Assembly: GCA_934754735.1 (NCBI GenBank)
Contig: CAKVJE010000017.1
Coordinates: 1 to 26,166, forward strand
Reading direction: 5' to 3'
From: an uncultured Candidatus Melainabacteria bacterium
GTDB taxonomy: Bacteria; Cyanobacteriota; Vampirovibrionia; Gastranaerophilales; Gastranaerophilaceae
Length of the DNA stretch: 26,166 nucleotides
The notes beneath the pieces are model-generated. The model was not told where the DNA came from. It did no database searches and worked only from the letters and a program-made list of their open reading frames with translations. Positions 15,201 to 21,705 of the stretch are shown piece by piece. The translations under genes and the position numbers were made by a program. Numbering within the stretch: the stretch's first letter is position 1; each line of letters starts with the position of its first letter.

Positions 15201-15501
15201 GTCTGATGAAGTAGTGTCAGGACTTGGTGCGTTTGGTGATTTTTCGTTCAATAAATTAATGGTAATGCTAACGGGCGAAGATACTAAATACAACTTATTG
15301 CCGGAAGATTTTGAAAAACTTCCTCCGCTTCCTACAAAGAACACAAAAGAATTTAGAAGTGTTATTAATGGTATAGTAGACAAACCAAGTTCAGTATTGT
15401 TGTTCAACTGGATATCATACACGCAAAAATCTTACAGGCAAAAAGATGTACCGATGACGGATATCAAAGTACCAGAATTTATTGAAAGCTTGCCTTATTA
15501 A
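12241..15501 (+). CDS. AsmA-like inner-membrane-anchored envelope protein
   Basis: A 1086-residue protein with one N-terminal transmembrane anchor (residues ~7-25) and no other membrane span. The body is long, repetitive and beta-rich, with many Asn/Lys/Val strands. The opening after the anchor (basic, then amphipathic I-E-S-Q-V-T-K-D-L-G-I-K-I-H-I-E-K-L) and the C-terminal A-P-I-F-D / G-V-M-D-F-D-A-N-M-Q-G-N-L / L-D-G-D-L-K-F-I-I-H-N-G-R-M pattern are typical of the AsmA/TamB/YhdP superfamily. These proteins bridge the periplasm and handle lipid or outer-membrane biogenesis. The body would be periplasmic, which implies a diderm cell. It starts 1 bp after the ABC ATPase gene, suggesting translational coupling. 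The family-level call is good; which member, and what cargo, cannot be told. It ends 4 bp from the convergent TPR gene. Confidence 0.7.
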   Translation: MKKYKNYIIIALAVIAFCVSICFVPIDATRFIPAIESQVTKDLGIKIHIEKLILRFGPSLKVKAPVMHMMYEDGQKFGQFDNVKFFIPWSSLFKNDVIVKRLYADKLIVKVKSNDKYLPAVVEKLNAKDFNETPDVTLKSYSVCYYDKDLEKHFKVVGSGLNLAKLVNYKNLSVKTIGEFFINDKKYISYDVSIVPNIEIAEKKSFNINEFVEQMEALDFHSDIIADLKLYKSLTGETQISGLVNIDNISVLDPKKKTPKSFIYLTFLGDKIGVLSNIYASVDKKVYIDGVVNNSKKPSVDLKVKTDEIKLADLYQKVKILADFSKFKDIKSLDGTLKADFSIKGDLNKIKSAGFLKVNNAVVKANGLDINKINADIDFSNNVINIVNAVGYVNNAPIMAKGKIDKNLDIELLMNKVELKHLCPVEFGIKNGIASLVANLTGTLENPIHKENLQIENFNAQNKDGNLSFATLKIDTNKNNIAYINNLALKPKTTEAIKLPLLKLYIERDTIKVPETNIFMPNSKMTAKAEITNYNSNDLTFSAVVNGFINSRDLKAPVQYAAVYPVKFAVNGNRDTQNIMAQVLMDKAFILDEPSLINFVSKLENNTLKIEDLSVSSFNGKLSSDFKANLKGQKKVIISGNVENPQNAVFKNVRVFIPQQLNITFMDNVAQLKGDVFVNGKFNKPEIVGQITVQNFINQFLQLGATNMTVDFNKNIAVVNAPTVKIGDSSMGINSTISTDISKELYVKNISVKSKYMNTDTLLMYKDTPIAKALPLNVNEGKFYSEKALATIYNSPLYLSALNADFKLQNNKLELKNISSEIFNGKLAGNIDFNLKDENFNSKIQARGVSAAPIFDIVSTRKDTISGVMDFDANMQGNLSSKKSLDGDLKFIIHNGRMGTLGKLEHLLYAQNVIADSMLRTSLSVVTKAVTLKDTGLFKYLRGDITMKNGIANVKMLQSQGPLMTLFIKGQYNPVTDYAKLVVLGRLSDEVVSGLGAFGDFSFNKLMVMLTGEDTKYNLLPEDFEKLPPLPTKNTKEFRSVINGIVDKPSSVLLFNWISYTQKSYRQKDVPMTDIKVPEFIESLPY

Positions 15502-15505
15502 AAAA

Positions 15506-16156
15506 TCAATTTTCAATCGGATGAATTCTCGAATTTGAATAATATTCACGATTGATTTTATCTGCGTTTTCAACACGCATGAGTTTGTCGTCTAATTCAG
15601 AATTAGCATTTAATGTTGATGCCAATCTTAAATATTTTAGTGCAGATTTTGTATCGCCAAATTTTTCGTGGATATCGCCTATATTATAAACTGTTTCATA
15701 ATGTCTGTCATATCCCAGTTTATAAGCTTCGTTATAAAATCTTAGTGCTTTTTTATACATTTGACGTCTGTAATAAAAATTACCGAGTCTATAATAAGCT
15801 TCCGGTTCGTTTGGCTTAATTCCCATTGCATCAAAAAAAGCCCCTTTTGCTAACCTATCTTTGCCGACAATATCGTAAAGTGTACCTAAACGTGTCAAAT
15901 ACATTACATTTTGCGGATTTTTGTGTGCCAGCATGTGATAAAGATTTAGAGCAGATGTCATTTCTTCATTCAAACTGCCGTTTCTTAATGCAAGATTGTA
16001 ATAAAATCCGGCTTTTGCTTGAAGTTCGTCTTCATTCAATTTTGAATAATCAATCGGAATGCTGTAATCAATTCCGCCAGTTATCGCAGAATTGCAAGGT
16101 AGGATTAAAGTTGCAAAAATACATGAAAATAATATTGGCTTAATTATTTTTTGCAT
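15506..16156 (-). CDS. Secreted/periplasmic TPR-repeat protein
   Basis: A 216-residue protein with an N-terminal signal peptide: basic Q-K-I-I-K, a hydrophobic core to about residue 20, and likely cleavage after C-N-S-A near residue 24. The Cys at ~21 follows L-P and does not make a good lipobox. Residues ~45-195 carry about four tetratricopeptide repeats with the usual A/G/Y/A pattern (L-G-T-L-Y-D near 90, Y-R-L-G-N-F-Y-Y-R-R near 122, Y-N-I-G-D-I-H near 157). It is probably a periplasmic scaffold; the partner is unknown. The ATG lies inside the 3' end of the aminotransferase gene (17-bp overlap), so it is probably the last gene of that operon. It is convergent with the AsmA-like gene with only 4 bp between stops, and no terminator is visible there. 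Confidence 0.72.
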   Translation of the reverse strand: MQKIIKPILFSCIFATLILPCNSAITGGIDYSIPIDYSKLNEDELQAKAGFYYNLALRNGSLNEEMTSALNLYHMLAHKNPQNVMYLTRLGTLYDIVGKDRLAKGAFFDAMGIKPNEPEAYYRLGNFYYRRQMYKKALRFYNEAYKLGYDRHYETVYNIGDIHEKFGDTKSALKYLRLASTLNANSELDDKLMRVENADKINREYYSNSRIHPIEN

Positions 16157-17324
16157 TTTGCTCGGCTCTCAAATTTTCAACAAACTTTTTGAAACGCTCC
16201 ATTGCTATTTTAAGATTTTCAAGGGAATATGCGTAAGATATTCTTAAATAACCTTCACCGCTTTCTCCAAAAGCATTCCCAGGAACTGCTGCAACTTTTT
16301 CTTCTTCAAGAAATCTTGTTGCAAATTCTTCGCTTGTCATTCCAAATTCTTTAATGCAAGGAAAAACATAGAATGCGCCATAAGGTTCAAAACATTTGAC
16401 GTTCATTTCTTTAAAAGCGTTTAGTAAAAATCTTCTGCGTTGATTATAAGCTTGGCGCATCATTTTTACATCTTCATCACCATTCTTTAGTGCTTCTACG
16501 GCTGCGTATTGGCTTGTTGTTGGGGCGCACATTATGGCAAATTGGTGGATTTTTGTCATTTGCTTAATAATTGCTTCCGGTCCGCACGCATAACCTAATC
16601 TCCAACCGGTCATCGCATAAGCTTTTGAAAAACCGTTTATCAAAATTGTACGCTCTTTCATGCCGGCAATACTTGCAATAGATATGTGTTCGCCTTTATA
16701 AGTCAATTCGCTGTAGATTTCATCAGATATGACATAAAGGTCGTGTTTAATTATAATCTTGGCGATTTTTTCCAAGTCTTCGCGTTCCATTATTGCGCCG
16801 GTCGGATTATTCGGAAACGGCAAAATAAGAACTTTTGTTTTGTCAGTAATTGCATTTTCTAATTCTTCTGCGGTTAGCCTAAATTCGTTTTCTGCTTTTA
16901 GATTTATAATAACAGGTTTTGCCCCTGCTAAAATAGTGCATGGTTCATACGAAACATAAGCGGGTTGTGGAATTATGACTTCATCTCCATAATTTACGAT
17001 TGCGCGCAAACCAATGTCAATCGCTTCTGACCCACCAACCGTAACGATAACTTCTTTAAGCGGATTGTATTCGATATTTTGAGTTCGTTTTAAGTATTTA
17101 CAAATTTCTTCTCTTAACTCTTTTAGACCGGCGTTTGAAGTATAAAAAGTTTTACCCTTAGAAAGCGCGTAAATCCCTTCGTCGCGAATATGCCAAGGGG
17201 TATCAAAATCAGGTTCTCCAACACCTAATGAAATCGCATCTTTCATTTCGCTAACAATATCAAAGAATTTACGTATCCCTGAAGGTTTTATTGTTTCTAC
17301 AATGTCTGAAAGTGGTTTTGTCAT
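16140..17324 (-). CDS. Pyridoxal-phosphate-dependent class I aminotransferase
   Basis: A 394-residue fold-type I aminotransferase. The PLP lysine lies in N-G-F-S-K-A-Y-A-M-T-G-W-R-L-G-Y. Other cofactor residues are visible: P-N-N-P-T-G, S-D-E-I-Y-S-E-L, and a C-terminal R-I-S-Y-A arginine for the substrate carboxylate. The N-terminal S-L-G-V-G-E-P-D-F-D-T-P is typical of the AspC/PatA/aromatic aminotransferase group, and the protein is full length. It overlaps the upstream Lrp/AsnC gene by 4 bp (ATGA), a pairing that resembles yugG-yugH of Bacillus subtilis. A role in aspartate, aromatic or branched-chain amino-acid transamination is therefore likely; exact substrate unknown. The downstream TPR gene overlaps its 3' end. 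Confidence 0.88.
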   Translation of the reverse strand: MTKPLSDIVETIKPSGIRKFFDIVSEMKDAISLGVGEPDFDTPWHIRDEGIYALSKGKTFYTSNAGLKELREEICKYLKRTQNIEYNPLKEVIVTVGGSEAIDIGLRAIVNYGDEVIIPQPAYVSYEPCTILAGAKPVIINLKAENEFRLTAEELENAITDKTKVLILPFPNNPTGAIMEREDLEKIAKIIIKHDLYVISDEIYSELTYKGEHISIASIAGMKERTILINGFSKAYAMTGWRLGYACGPEAIIKQMTKIHQFAIMCAPTTSQYAAVEALKNGDEDVKMMRQAYNQRRRFLLNAFKEMNVKCFEPYGAFYVFPCIKEFGMTSEEFATRFLEEEKVAAVPGNAFGESGEGYLRISYAYSLENLKIAMERFKKFVENLRAEQNAKNN

Positions 17325-17803
17325 GGAGTAATAACCTCTCTTTCATCTTCGCGTTTTTTGTCAAAAACAGTTCCATGGTCCTTATATTTTTTTAAGATGA
17401 AATGAGTTGCTGTACTTAAGACGCTATCGAGAGTTGAAAGCTTGTCGGATACGAAGTTTGCAATTTCACGTAATGATTTTTCTTCTAATGTTACTAACAA
17501 ATCAAACCCGCCTGAAATTAGATATACAGCGCGAACTTCCGGATAATTGTAGATTCTCTCTGCAATAGAGTCAAAACCTTGTCCTCTCTGTGGTGTAACT
17601 TTTACTTCAATCAAAGCTGTAACTTTTTCAATTGATGTTTTTTCCCAGTTAATCAATGTGTGATAACCGCAAATAATGCCTTCAGATTCAAGTGCTGCAA
17701 TTTCGTTCGCAACATCAATTTCTTCCTTGCCAAGAAGTACCGCGATTTCGCTGATACCAAGTCTGCTGTTTTTTTCTATTAGTGGTAGTAGTTCTTCTCT
17801 CAT
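17321..17803 (-). CDS. Lrp/AsnC family transcriptional regulator
   Basis: A 160-residue regulator. Residues ~1-50 form a winged helix-turn-helix (L-G-I-S-E-I-A-V-L-L-G-K, then A-A-L-E-S-E-G-I-I-C-G-Y), followed by the hinge and a RAM/AsnC ligand-binding domain (~60-140) with the R-A-V-Y-L-I-S-G-G-F-D-L-L-V motif. The C-terminal tail is charged. AAGGA with a 7-nt gap precedes the ATG. It overlaps the aminotransferase start by 4 bp, so it most likely controls its own operon in response to an amino acid. Upstream lie an unusual inverted octamer array (17822-17951) and a possible promoter whose -10 falls within the array. Confidence 0.9.
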   Translation of the reverse strand: MREELLPLIEKNSRLGISEIAVLLGKEEIDVANEIAALESEGIICGYHTLINWEKTSIEKVTALIEVKVTPQRGQGFDSIAERIYNYPEVRAVYLISGGFDLLVTLEEKSLREIANFVSDKLSTLDSVLSTATHFILKKYKDHGTVFDKKREDEREVITP

Positions 17804-17821
17804 TGTTTATCCTTTTTTTTT

Positions 17822-17951
17822 AAGTGAATAAGTCAATAAGTGAATAGGTGAATAAGTTCATTTTAGGAAAGTGTCAATATTGAACATTGCTTAACATTGA
17901 AAATATTTAATACGAACTTATTCACTTATTGACTTATTCACCTATTCACTT
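17822..17951. repeat. Inverted pair of five-unit octamer arrays
   Basis: Left array 17822-17861 is five octamers: AAGTGAAT, AAGTCAAT, AAGTGAAT, AGGTGAAT, AAGTTCAT. Right array 17912-17951, read on the minus strand, is AAGTGAAT, AGGTGAAT, AAGTCAAT, AAGTGAAT, AAGTTCGT. The same unit types occur in permuted order, and the arrays could pair at about 35 of 40 positions around a 50-nt loop. The right array contains the stop codon of the flavoprotein gene (17946-17948), and the left array lies just before the lrp-like ribosome-binding site. Confidence 0.8.
17849..17877 (-). promoter_or_regulatory. Possible promoter of the lrp-like operon
   Basis: On the minus strand a perfect TTGACA (17872-17877) is followed 17 bp later by TATTCA (17849-17854), which is formed by the octamer array. 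The weak -10 makes this tentative, and an activator or the array itself could influence it. Confidence 0.35.
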
Positions 17952-18569
17952 CCCTATAAAATTCGTCCTAATCTGTTCTTCCAATTCCGGTCTTTCAATT
18001 CCGTTTTGCTTGCCTAATTTAATACATTTAAGAAGCCAAGCCATGTTGCGACCCAAAGTTCTCATAACTTGTAAACCTTCTAAGTCTTTTTTAGCGTCTT
18101 CTGCAACGCTTCCATGGATGTTATTCCAGTAACCTGCGGATACGATAGGCATGTTGCTGACGGTGAAGTATTTATTTAATACATCAAAACTTGCAGTAGT
18201 TCCGGCACGTCTAGCAGATGCGATTGCACAAGCAGGTTTGAATTCGAAAGCTGATTTTCCTGAATAGAATGCTCTATCAAGGAAAGATAAAATTCTGCCT
18301 GACGGATGTGCGTAATAAACAGGAGTTCCAAATACAAATCCGTCAAATCCGCGCGCTTTTTCAACAAACTCATTTACAATATCGTTAACAACGCATTTGC
18401 CAAGCTTGCGACAAGCTCCGCAACCGCTGCAATCTTTTAGTTCTACGTTACCTAACTGATAAATCTCAGTCTCAACGCCTTGTTCATTCAAAGTTTTTGC
18501 AATTTCGCTTAAAGCTGTAAATGTACAACCTTCTTTGTGCGCACTTCCATTTAATAATAAAACTTTCAT
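17946..18569 (-). CDS. Iron-sulfur flavoprotein (NADPH-dependent FMN reductase family)
   Basis: A 207-residue flavodoxin-fold protein. The N-terminal V-L-L-L-N-G-S-A-H-K-E-G-C-T is the FMN phosphate-binding loop. C47-x2-C50-x2-C53-x5-C59 matches the compact Cys motif that binds a 4Fe-4S cluster in archaeal/clostridial Isf proteins. G-T-P-V-Y-Y-A-H-P-S-G near residue 80 is the flavin-contact loop typical of this family. It likely moves electrons between ferredoxin or NAD(P)H and an acceptor, or helps detoxify O2/H2O2, in an anaerobic cytoplasm; the acceptor is unknown. The start has GAGG with a 6-nt gap. The stop codon lies in the octamer array, so its last codons may derive from that repeat. 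It is divergent from glgA. Confidence 0.8.
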   Translation of the reverse strand: MKVLLLNGSAHKEGCTFTALSEIAKTLNEQGVETEIYQLGNVELKDCSGCGACRKLGKCVVNDIVNEFVEKARGFDGFVFGTPVYYAHPSGRILSFLDRAFYSGKSAFEFKPACAIASARRAGTTASFDVLNKYFTVSNMPIVSAGYWNNIHGSVAEDAKKDLEGLQVMRTLGRNMAWLLKCIKLGKQNGIERPELEEQIRTNFIGK

Positions 18570-18592
18570 TTTAAACCTCTTTTATCTATTTT

Positions 18593-18621
18593 ATTTAAAC
18601 ACGCAATGCAATAAATATCAA
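18593..18621 (-). promoter_or_regulatory. Candidate promoter of the iron-sulfur flavoprotein gene
   Basis: On the minus strand TTGATA (18616-18621), a 17-bp spacer and TTAAAT (18593-18598) lie about 25 bp before the ATG. Its -35 sits 10 bp from the -35 of the divergent glgA promoter. Confidence 0.45.
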
Positions 18622-18631
18622 GTTTTTACAC

Positions 18632-18660
18632 TTGTAATTATCTTTTGGAAGTTTTATAAT
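18632..18660 (+). promoter_or_regulatory. glgA promoter
   Basis: TTGTAA (18632-18637), a 17-bp spacer and a perfect TATAAT (18655-18660), 43 bp before the ATG. AAGGAG with a 9-nt gap provides the ribosome-binding site. Confidence 0.7.
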
Positions 18661-18702
18661 TCAAACAAAGAGAACAGCATCACAAATAAGGAGTAGAGTT
18701 TT

Positions 18703-20142
18703 ATGAAAATATTGTTTGCAGCGGCAGAAGTTTCACCATTCTCAAAAGCTGGAGGGTTGTCTGATGTTGTCGGAAGTTTGCCTAAAGCCTTAGAAAAAGA
18801 CGCCGAAATTGCGATTTTTACTCCGCTACATGGCTGTATTGATAGAGAAAAATGGGGAATTAAAGAGTTAGAAAATTCAGAAATGTGGATAACTTTTGGT
18901 TCTTCTCCTCAAAAATTTAAACTCCACATGACAAAACTTCCGAACACAAATATTAATGTGTTTTTTGTTCAAAATGATTGGTATTTTTCTTGCTTTCAAG
19001 AAGTTTATCCGCGCTGGCTTGATCCGCGTTATGAACACGAGAGGTATATTGCGTTTTCTCTTGCTACATTAGAATACGCAAAACAACTTAATTTTAGAGC
19101 TGATATAATTCATTCAAATGACTGGCATACTGCAATGATACCTTTGTACATAAAAGCCAATTACAAATTCGATGAATTCTGGTCTAAGACTAAAAATGTT
19201 TTTGAAATCCACAACTTGGCTTATCAAGGAGTTTGGTTTGAAGATATTTTAGATTTTGCCAATATGAGAAAAGATATTGTATTCAACGAATGGGGATGCG
19301 AACACTATGGTCGCGTTAATTGGATGAAAGGCGCAATTAATTATGCAGACAAAGTTGTCGCAGTTTCTCCAAATTATGCAAAAGAGATTTTAACACAGGA
19401 ATACGGTGAAGGTATGGACTACACGCTTCGTGGTCATACTGATAAACTAGTGGGTATTGTTAACGGAATTGACTATGATGTTTTCAATCCAAAAACAGAC
19501 AAAACGCTTGTTAAAAATTATGATGTTAATTCTTTAAAAAACAAGGAAGAAAATAAAAAGAAAATTTTAGAAACGTTTGGTTTGAAATACAAACCCGAAA
19601 GACCTCTTATTGCTTTAATTTCAAGATTAGTTGACCAAAAAGGCTTGGATTTAATCAGGGCAGAAGAAAATAATTTACGTAATCTTGATGCAGATTTTAT
19701 TTTCTTAGGTTCAGGAGACAAATCTTACGAGAACTTGTTTATTTGGCTCTCAAATAATACACCGAATATTCGAGCTTATGTGGGTTATAGAGCTGATTTG
19801 GCGAACTTGATTTATGCAGGAAGCGATTTCTTTTTGATGCCGTCTAAGTTTGAACCTTGCGGACTTTCTCAACTTATTGCAATGCGATTTGGCTCGTTGC
19901 CTATAGTTCGCGCTACAGGCGGTTTGGAAGATACTGTAACAGGCTATCCGCTAGATAATTCAAACGGATTCAAATTCTGGGCTTATGATGGCAGTGCGAT
20001 GAAAGATGCGATTTTGTGCGCAATGAATGTTTATAAGGATAAATATACATTCAATGCAATGCGTCAAAGTGCAATGAAAGCGGACTTTAGTTGGACTGAA
20101 AGTGCAAAAAAATACTTGGACATGTACAAAGAGTTAGTTTAA
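18703..20142 (+). CDS. glgA: Glycogen (starch) synthase, GT5 family
   Basis: Transfers glucose from ADP-glucose to the growing alpha-1,4-glucan chain; a cytoplasmic retaining GT-B glycosyltransferase. Its 479 residues are the typical bacterial length. The N-terminal F-S-K-A-G-G-L-S-D-V-V (residues 13-23) is the nucleotide-sugar motif usually written K-T-G-G-L, here with Ala. H-S-N-D-W-H-T-A (~145), H-N-L-A-Y-Q-G (~165), V-S-P-N-Y-A, the V-N-G-I-D-Y loop and the C-terminal F-E-P-C-G-L-S-Q-L-I-A-M-R-F-G-S-L-P-I-V-R with T-G-G-L-E-D-T-V complete the family pattern. It is a single gene with its own promoter; no glgB or glgC is nearby. Together with the GH57/DUF3536 protein at the left edge it points to glycogen storage. 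Confidence 0.96.
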   Translation: MKILFAAAEVSPFSKAGGLSDVVGSLPKALEKDAEIAIFTPLHGCIDREKWGIKELENSEMWITFGSSPQKFKLHMTKLPNTNINVFFVQNDWYFSCFQEVYPRWLDPRYEHERYIAFSLATLEYAKQLNFRADIIHSNDWHTAMIPLYIKANYKFDEFWSKTKNVFEIHNLAYQGVWFEDILDFANMRKDIVFNEWGCEHYGRVNWMKGAINYADKVVAVSPNYAKEILTQEYGEGMDYTLRGHTDKLVGIVNGIDYDVFNPKTDKTLVKNYDVNSLKNKEENKKKILETFGLKYKPERPLIALISRLVDQKGLDLIRAEENNLRNLDADFIFLGSGDKSYENLFIWLSNNTPNIRAYVGYRADLANLIYAGSDFFLMPSKFEPCGLSQLIAMRFGSLPIVRATGGLEDTVTGYPLDNSNGFKFWAYDGSAMKDAILCAMNVYKDKYTFNAMRQSAMKADFSWTESAKKYLDMYKELV

Positions 20143-20146
20143 TAAT

Positions 20147-20172
20147 TTAATACTCTCACCCTAACCCTCGCC
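20147..20172 (-). repeat. Degenerate reverse copy of the GC-block repeat module
   Basis: Read on the minus strand it gives GGCGAGGGTTAGGGTGAGAG followed by TATTAA, close to the GGGAGGGTTAGGGAGAGGG-TATTATTA block at 4030-4053. Confidence 0.5.
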
Positions 20173-20220
20173 TTACACACTACTGTCCAAATAAAATTTT
20201 GATACAATAAAAAAGCTACC

Positions 20221-20262
20221 AAAAAGCTGGATTCTTCAGCCTAATCGGCTTCTGAATGACAG
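20221..20262. repeat. Second copy of the AAAAAGCTGGATT repeat, with an AGCC-TAATC-GGCT hairpin
   Basis: AAAAAGCTGGATT is followed by AGCC/TAATC/GGCT (20238-20250) and GAATGAC. It matches 9834-9876 in frame and loop but has a different, compensating stem. Confidence 0.55.
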
Positions 20263-20278
20263 GGAACGAAACTATCTG

Positions 20279-20327
20279 CTAGGCGTATTTTGAGGTGCGA
20301 TTTTTACACTTTACTTCCAAGCCTGTA
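20279..20327. repeat. Partial repeat interrupted by the left half of the 60-bp element (element D)
   Basis: CTAGGCGTATTTTGAGGTGCGATT is, with one deletion, the reverse complement of 9857-9881. It breaks in the TAATC loop and continues as TTTTTACACTTTACTTCC, the left end of the palindromic element seen at 9916. The right half is missing and is replaced by another hairpin (20328-20351). Confidence 0.45.
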
Positions 20328-20351
20328 GGATTGAATACTAATATTCAATCC
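20328..20351. repeat. Perfect 10-bp hairpin
   Basis: GGATTGAATA and TATTCAATCC pair perfectly around CTAA. No T-run follows on the plus strand, so it is unlikely to be a standard terminator for glgA. Confidence 0.6.
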
Positions 20352-20380
20352 TTGCATATATAAAACCTATAAGTTATCAT
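20352..20380 (+). promoter_or_regulatory. Candidate promoter of the DUF4186-ybaK pair
   Basis: TTGCAT (20352-20357), a 17-bp spacer and TATCAT (20375-20380), 32 bp before the DUF4186 ATG, which has AAGG with a 7-nt gap. Confidence 0.4.
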
Positions 20381-20412
20381 GATATGTGCAAATTATTGAT
20401 TGAAGGCTTAAA

Positions 20413-20757
20413 ATGTACGACAAATTATTTGACGCGTTAGCAAAATCTACATTTAGAAGTAGATTTAGGCTAAAAGATAAGGATAAAGATTATATCGCTC
20501 AAAAGGGAATTGAAACAATAAAATTACATGCAAAAGATTTTATTGCAAAAAGAATTGCACCTGCCGAAATTCCAAACGATGGCAAGCAAACTCCGATGCG
20601 CGGTCATCCTGTTTTTATTGCGCAACATGCGACTGCAACTTGTTGTCGAGGTTGTATTGAAAAGTGGCATAAATTCTCAAAAGGAGTAGAATTAAATCAG
20701 AAACAACAAGAGTATTTAGTTGATGTAATTATGGAGTGGATAAGAAGAAATGGCTGA
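20413..20757 (+). CDS. DUF4186 family protein
   Basis: A 114-residue cytoplasmic protein recognised from the core M-R-G-H-P-V-F-I-A-Q-H-A-T-A-T-C-C-R-G-C followed by K-W-H (residues ~62-86), typical of DUF4186. The Cys-Cys-x-x-Cys and surrounding His residues look like a metal or redox site, but the family has no established function that I know of. N- and C-terminal segments are basic and helical. The last 8 bp overlap the start of the ybaK-like gene, so the two are translationally coupled. Confidence 0.82.
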   Translation: MYDKLFDALAKSTFRSRFRLKDKDKDYIAQKGIETIKLHAKDFIAKRIAPAEIPNDGKQTPMRGHPVFIAQHATATCCRGCIEKWHKFSKGVELNQKQQEYLVDVIMEWIRRNG

Positions 20758-21229
20758 ATATAAAACAAATGTTATGCGAATGCTTGATAAAGCAAAAGTG
20801 AATTACAAACATTATACCTATGCTGAAACGGATGCTGTGAGTGGAATCGAAGTTGCAGCAGTCTTAAAACAGAATCCGCTACAAGTTTTTAAAACTCTTG
20901 TAACTGTAGCAAAAAGCGGTCAGCATTATGTTTTTTTAATTCCTGTAGAAAAAGAACTTGATTTAAAGAAAGCAGCACATGCAGTTAATGAAAAATCTGT
21001 AGAAATGCTTAAATCAAAAGACTTGCTACCACTTACAGGCTACATTCATGGCGGATGTTCGCCAATTGGAATGAAAAAGTTTTTTAAGACGACAATTGAT
21101 AGTTCTGCTCAGAATTTTGATACAATCATTTTTTCTGCCGGAAAAATTGGTTATCAAGTAGAAATGAGTTTGGACGAATTAAAAAAAGTTATAAAATTTG
21201 AACTTAAAGAGCTTGTTTTCCAAGCTTAA
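20750..21229 (+). CDS. ybaK: Cys-tRNA(Pro)/Cys-tRNA(Cys) deacylase, YbaK/EbsC type
   Basis: A 159-residue trans-editing enzyme that hydrolyses mischarged Cys-tRNA-Pro made by ProRS. The conserved Lys lies in Q-V-F-K-T-L-V (K48), and the substrate-pocket motif G-G-C-S-P-I-G-M-K-K (~102-111) matches the family's G-G-x-S-P-x-G-x-K. The N-terminal L-D-K-A-K-V-N-Y-K-H-Y and the D-x-x-x-G-x-E-V-A-x-x-L segment are also typical. Full length, soluble. It overlaps DUF4186 by 8 bp upstream, and its last 26 bp overlap the convergent DUF2023 gene. Confidence 0.9.
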   Translation: MAEYKTNVMRMLDKAKVNYKHYTYAETDAVSGIEVAAVLKQNPLQVFKTLVTVAKSGQHYVFLIPVEKELDLKKAAHAVNEKSVEMLKSKDLLPLTGYIHGGCSPIGMKKFFKTTIDSSAQNFDTIIFSAGKIGYQVEMSLDELKKVIKFELKELVFQA

Positions 21230-21635
21230 TTTCATTTCTTTTAATTTTCATATAGCGTTCACATTGACGCACTCTATCATATCCAAGCATTATGCCGAGC
21301 ATAAAATCTTGTTCCGGTGTCAGTTCGTTGAGCTTTGGATTTTGAAAAGATTTAATGACATCAACGCAATCTTTTGCGCCAAAATAAACGTTAATTTTAT
21401 TTGGAGAAATATCATGGATTACGTAGTCAATGTTTTCTTTTTCCAAGCGTTCAGCAATAGGAGCTTTGTATTTGGCTTTTTCAGTCGTTAAAATAAGATT
21501 TCTTATCCCTTTTTTGAATTCATAAATATGATGATGAAAAACTCTTAAATCTGCAATTTGTTCTGTAGGAATTGATTTTTTTGCATGAAAAGCCGGTTGT
21601 GATTTTTGATATGCTTGAATGCTGTATAATCGCAT
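21204..21635 (-). CDS. DUF2023 family protein with an N-terminal extension
   Basis: 143 residues. The stretch L-R-V-F-H-H-H-I-Y-E-F-K-K-G-I-R-N-L (~29-46) and the following hydrophobic strand resemble DUF2023, a small family that I recall being encoded next to flavodoxin in other bacteria. No flavodoxin gene sits beside it here, although the flavin protein at 17946-18569 is 2.6 kb away. Residues 1-25 form an extension with Q-P-A-F-H-A-K-K, similar to the N-terminal I-F-R-A-N of the protein starting at 7322. The start is well supported by AAGGAG with a 5-nt gap. The 3' end overlaps ybaK convergently. Function is unknown. Confidence 0.68.
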   Translation of the reverse strand: MRLYSIQAYQKSQPAFHAKKSIPTEQIADLRVFHHHIYEFKKGIRNLILTTEKAKYKAPIAERLEKENIDYVIHDISPNKINVYFGAKDCVDVIKSFQNPKLNELTPEQDFMLGIMLGYDRVRQCERYMKIKRNEIKLGKQAL

Positions 21636-21705
21636 TATGACTCCTTAAAAACATTAGATTACTTTAATTTCATTTTATGATTTTACGCATTTTTTGTCAA
21701 ATAAT

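Noticed and set aside
20328..20351. Perfect hairpin as the glgA terminator
   Set aside because: It lies 186 bp after the glgA stop, has no T-run, and sits within a chain of repeat modules.
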